Source: Prevotellaceae bacterium (GTDB taxonomy: Bacteria; Bacteroidota; Bacteroidia; Bacteroidales; UBA932). Taken from it: a DNA stretch of 8,579 nucleotides. Below, in pieces: positions 5,915 to 8,579 of the stretch. The stretch covers positions 1-8,579 of the forward strand of contig JAITOI010000085.1 in assembly GCA_031289995.1 (NCBI GenBank), given 5' to 3'. Each line of letters starts with the position of its first letter. The stretch's first letter is position 1. The position numbers were made by a program, and so were the translations under genes. The notes under the pieces are model-generated. The model saw only the letters and a program-made list of their open reading frames with translations. It did not search any database and was not told the DNA's origin.

Positions 5915-5950
5915 GCGCACATCGCCCATCACAATTCTAAAATCGAAACC

Positions 5951-7603
5951 ATGAACACTAGCTTTGTTGGCCTCATCGAGGACGCGCTCAGGGAGCACTG
6001 GGACTTGCCTGCGCTAAGCGACTACAGGGGTAGCACCTACCACTACAAGGACATTGCGCGGCGCATTGCCAAGCTGCATATTCTGTTCGAGGAGAGCGGC
6101 CTGAAAAAGGGTGACAGCGTGGCTCTTTGCGGGCGCAACTCGGCGGCTTGGGGCACGGTGTTCCTCGCCATCATTACCTACGGAGCCGTTGCGGTGCCTA
6201 TCCTGCACGAGTTTAAGGCCGACAACGTGCACAACATTATCAACCACTCCGACGCGAAAATGTTGTTCGTGGGTGGCATCGTTTGGGAGAACCTCAGCGA
6301 GGCCGAAATGCCCAACCTGACGGCCATCATTCTCATCAGCGACTTCTCCATCCTGCACAGCAAAAGCCGCTCCCTGTATAGGGTTCGCGACAGGCTCAAC
6401 GAGCACTTCGGGCGCAGGTATCCCAAATATTTTCGCCCCGAGCACGTGAAGTATTTCACCGAAAATCCCGACGACCTCGCCATCATCAACTACACCTCGG
6501 GCACCACCGGATTTTCCAAAGGCGTGATGCTGCCCTACCGCAGCCTGCACTCCAACGTGGAGTTCGCCTGCGACGCGCTCAAAGACCTCAAGGCCGGCGA
6601 CAACGTGGTGGCCATGCTGCCCACCGCGCACATGTACGGCATGGCCTTCGAGTTCCTCTACGAGGTGCTCGTGGGCTGCCACGTGCAGTTCCTCACCCGC
6701 CTGCCCACGCCAAAAATCATCCTCGACGCCTTCGCCGAAGCCAAGCCGCGCATCATCGTAGCGGTGCCGCTCATCATCGAAAAAATTTACCGCAACAACC
6801 TGCAGCCGATGCTCAAAAAGCCCGCCATCCGCGCCATGCTTTCGCTGCCGGTGCTCGAGCATCAGGTGCGGCGCACCATCAACAGCAAGCTCAGCGCCAT
6901 CTTTGGCGGCAGCTTCCTCGAGGTCATCGTCGGCGGCGCCTCCTTCAACCAGGAGGTGGAGCGCTTCTTCCGCAAAATCGGATTCCGCTACACCGTGGGC
7001 TACGGAATGACCGAATGCGGCCCCATCATCGCCTACGAGGACTGGAGCAAAATGCCGCTCTTCTCCTGCGGCAGAGCGGTGCTCAACATGGAGCTGCGCA
7101 TCGATTCGCCCAACCCCGAAAGCGTCGTGGGAGAGGTGCAGGTGCGCGGCAAAAACGTCATGCTGGGCTACTACAAAAACCCGCAGGCCACCCGCGAAAT
7201 GTTCACCACCGACGGCTGGATGCGCACCGGCGACCTCGGCATCCTCGACAAAAACGGCTACCTCTACCTGCGCGGCAGAAGCAAAAATTTGATACTCGGA
7301 CCATCGGGGCAAAACATCTTTCCCGAAGAAATCGAGGACAAGCTCAACAACATGCCCTACGTGCAGGAGAGCCTCGTCATCGAGTGGGGCGACAAGCTGG
7401 CCGCGCTCGTGTATCCCGACTACGACCAGCTCCAAGCAAACAGCAAGAGCGAGGCCGAAGCAATGGAAGAAATGCGCACCGCCGTCAACGCTACACTGCC
7501 CGTCTACAGCCAGATTGCGAAGGTGAAGGTGTTTCCCGAAGAGTTCGAAAAAACACCCAAGCGCAGCATAAAACGATTCATGTACAAGGGCATTTCGGTC
7601 TAA
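5951..7603 (+). CDS. AMP-forming long-chain acyl-CoA synthetase (AMP-binding enzyme)
   Basis: 550 residues of the ANL adenylating superfamily. Expected to activate fatty acids with ATP and CoA through an acyl-AMP, probably at the inner face of the membrane; I see no signal peptide or clear membrane helix. Motifs in order: A3 YTSGTTGFSKG (181-191), A4-like PTAHMYGMAFE (224-234), A5 YGMTECGP (351-358), A7 DGWMRTGDLG (421-430), A8 hinge RGRSKNLI (441-448), and an A10-like tail EKTPKRSIKRF (533-543). The overall type (FadD/AMP-binding) is certain; the chain-length preference is not visible. In A10 the position matching the catalytic lysine of the common PxGK pattern is Ser539, with Lys537 and Lys541 beside it; I believe this form is common in Bacteroidota relatives. 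ATG 5951 follows the leader with the stem-loop. The gene lies 91 nt after prs and 44 nt before the next gene. Confidence 0.92.
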   Translation: MNTSFVGLIEDALREHWDLPALSDYRGSTYHYKDIARRIAKLHILFEESGLKKGDSVALCGRNSAAWGTVFLAIITYGAVAVPILHEFKADNVHNIINHSDAKMLFVGGIVWENLSEAEMPNLTAIILISDFSILHSKSRSLYRVRDRLNEHFGRRYPKYFRPEHVKYFTENPDDLAIINYTSGTTGFSKGVMLPYRSLHSNVEFACDALKDLKAGDNVVAMLPTAHMYGMAFEFLYEVLVGCHVQFLTRLPTPKIILDAFAEAKPRIIVAVPLIIEKIYRNNLQPMLKKPAIRAMLSLPVLEHQVRRTINSKLSAIFGGSFLEVIVGGASFNQEVERFFRKIGFRYTVGYGMTECGPIIAYEDWSKMPLFSCGRAVLNMELRIDSPNPESVVGEVQVRGKNVMLGYYKNPQATREMFTTDGWMRTGDLGILDKNGYLYLRGRSKNLILGPSGQNIFPEEIEDKLNNMPYVQESLVIEWGDKLAALVYPDYDQLQANSKSEAEAMEEMRTAVNATLPVYSQIAKVKVFPEEFEKTPKRSIKRFMYKGISV

Positions 7604-7647
7604 GCCCGCACCCCCGACAAACCAACGACACCAACACTTTTAGAGCC

Positions 7648-8313
7648 ATGATACAGCCATCAACCCTCAGCTTTTTGCGCCTGCTGGCGCGCAACAACAA
7701 CCGCGACTGGTTCAACGCCCACCGCGATGACTACCTCGCCGCCAAGGCCGACGTGGAGCAGCTGGCCGCCCAGCTGGCCATCGGCATCAACGAGTTCGAC
7801 CGCTCCATTGGCGACCTCGCGCCCGACGACTGCATGTTTCGCATCTACCGCGACACGCGCTTTGCGAACGACAAAACGCCCTACAAAACCAACTTTGGCG
7901 CAGTCGTGCAGCGCGGCGGAAAGAAGACCGCCTACGCCTGCTACTACGTCCACATCGAGCCAAACAACTGCTTCCTGAGCGGCGGCATCTACATGCCCGC
8001 ACCGCCCACGCTCAAGGCCATTCGCCAAAGCATTGCCGACAGCTACAAGGAATTTTCGAAGCTGGTGAAGGAGCGCAATTTCAAAAAATACTTCACCGCC
8101 ATCGTGCCCGACAGCAAGCTGCAGCGCGTGCCCGCAGGCTTCGACAAGGACTCGCCCGCCGCCGAATACCTCAAGCAGCGCGACTTCTACGTGATGCGCC
8201 CCGTGAGCAGCGACGAGCTGTGCAGCCCCGCCTTCCTCACCGAAACCCTGCAGGCGTTCAAATCTTTGATGCCGCTGAATAGGTTTTTTAATGAGGCGAT
8301 TGATGAGGCTTGA
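7648..8313 (+). CDS. DUF2461 (TIGR02453-type) conserved protein
   Basis: 221 residues, the full usual length for this uncharacterised family. Recognised by three blocks: FLRLLARNNNRDWFNAHRDDY (9-29), FRIYRDTRFANDKTPYKTNFGA (64-85), and YYVHIEPNNCFLSGGIYMP (99-117). No signal peptide or membrane segment; many conserved basic and aromatic residues. No biochemical function is established to my knowledge. ATG 7648 is preceded by a 44-nt gap with no array or promoter, so it is probably cotranscribed with the acyl-CoA synthetase gene. The stop is followed after one base by a GTGAGAC heptamer array. Confidence 0.9.
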   Translation: MIQPSTLSFLRLLARNNNRDWFNAHRDDYLAAKADVEQLAAQLAIGINEFDRSIGDLAPDDCMFRIYRDTRFANDKTPYKTNFGAVVQRGGKKTAYACYYVHIEPNNCFLSGGIYMPAPPTLKAIRQSIADSYKEFSKLVKERNFKKYFTAIVPDSKLQRVPAGFDKDSPAAEYLKQRDFYVMRPVSSDELCSPAFLTETLQAFKSLMPLNRFFNEAIDEA

Positions 8314-8314
8314 G

Positions 8315-8342
8315 GTGAGACGTGAGACGTGAGACGTGAGAT
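8315..8342. repeat. Heptamer tandem array GTGAGAC downstream of the DUF2461 gene
   Basis: Four contiguous units: GTGAGAC at 8315-8321, 8322-8328 and 8329-8335, then GTGAGAT at 8336-8342. The array starts two bases after the TGA (8311-8313). The remaining 67 bases to the next ATG show no recognisable promoter. Confidence 0.85.
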
Positions 8343-8409
8343 TGCATCACGCCAGCTGCCCAGCGGTGCCGAAAACACCAAATATCACCCCCAAAAACAC
8401 CATGCAATT

Positions 8410-8579
8410 ATGGCCACAAAAAGGTACTTCTGGAAGGTTTGGCTTCGCCCAAATCTGCTGACCAAAAACGTAGCGAACAGCTACGTTGCCGAGACTTCCA
8501 TCGCCGGCCGAACCTTGCGCAACGAGGACATCGCGCGGCTCATTAAGGATAGCGGATCCGAGCTGAACCACGCAACGCT
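8410..8579 (+). CDS. HU-like DNA-binding protein, DUF4469-type, N-terminal part
   Basis: 56 complete codons, running off the right edge. The sequence begins MATKRYFWKVWLRPNLLTKN and continues with VAETSIAGRTLRNEDIARLIKDSGSEL. The WLRPNLLT start and the RNEDIARLI...GSE segment resemble the HU/IHF-like domain at the head of Bacteroidota proteins that often carry a DUF4469 C-terminal domain. Those are presumed nucleoid-associated or DNA-binding proteins. I recognise this from memory of the family, and the C-terminal part is not visible. ATG 8410 is preferred to ATG 8402, which is in another frame and does not give this sequence. It lies 96 nt after the DUF2461 gene, separated by the GTGAGAC array. 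Confidence 0.62.
   Translation, partial: MATKRYFWKVWLRPNLLTKNVANSYVAETSIAGRTLRNEDIARLIKDSGSELNHAT

Noticed and set aside
5585..5950. Fusion of the acyl-CoA synthetase to a 122-residue N-terminal segment overlapping prs
   Set aside because: That segment is a shifted-frame reading of the prs 3' end; conserved sequence starts at ATG 5951 after a noncoding gap.
6014..7435. Long minus-strand open frame (473 codons) opposite the acyl-CoA synthetase gene
   Set aside because: The plus-strand frame contains all the adenylation motifs in order; the antisense product is compositionally biased and unrecognisable.
7015..8313. A 432-codon reading of the DUF2461 frame that begins inside the acyl-CoA synthetase gene
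   Set aside because: The upstream part is an out-of-frame shadow; homology begins at ATG 7648, just after the previous gene ends.
4180..8342. CRISPR-like interpretation of the short arrays
   Set aside because: The units are 7 bp and contiguous with no spacers, far too short for CRISPR repeats.

Overview
The window looks like an ordinary chromosomal stretch from a GC-rich member of the Bacteroidota, probably Bacteroidales-like. Three lines of evidence support this: several promoters carry the phylum-specific -7 box TAnnTTTG, starts generally lack Shine-Dalgarno sequences, and the proteins (SIAWKVAER-type FabI, AEVSNMGCT-type glutamate dehydrogenase, KTPKRSIKRF-type acyl-CoA synthetase, DUF2461, an HU-like protein) have the form I know from that phylum. 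The assignment to phylum is firm; the lower rank is inference.

Left part (1-3076, all minus strand). The window opens with the N-terminus of an Rpn/PD-(D/E)XK nuclease-transposase family protein. It has its own TACCTTTG promoter, and its first 40 residues come from a 12-bp tandem repeat encoding a Pro-Pro-Ile-Met array. To its right is a two-gene operon read leftward: gdhA (glutamate dehydrogenase), then a RecD/Dda-like superfamily 1 helicase. The two are fused by a one-base TAATG stop/start overlap.

Centre (3077-3327). A 251-bp divergent intergenic region holds the leftward gdhA promoter (TTG-N20-TACATTTG) and the rightward fabI promoter (TACCTTTG).

Right part (3328-8579, all plus strand). 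Genes run in the order fabI (enoyl-ACP reductase), engB/yihA (ribosome-assembly GTPase), prs (ribose-phosphate pyrophosphokinase, own promoter), an AMP-forming long-chain acyl-CoA synthetase, a DUF2461 protein, and the start of an HU-like DNA-binding protein that runs off the edge. FabI and the acyl-CoA synthetase belong to fatty-acid metabolism, Prs to nucleotide precursor supply and EngB to ribosome assembly. This is a housekeeping neighbourhood; I see no defence, toxin or biosynthetic cluster.

The most unusual material lies between the genes. Three of the five plus-strand gene junctions carry a short tandem array of exactly 7-bp period ([N]AAATTT, GATTTGC, GTGAGAC). Each array overlaps or begins within 4 bases of the upstream stop codon, and each uses a different unit. 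One array also contains the apparent TTG start codon of engB.
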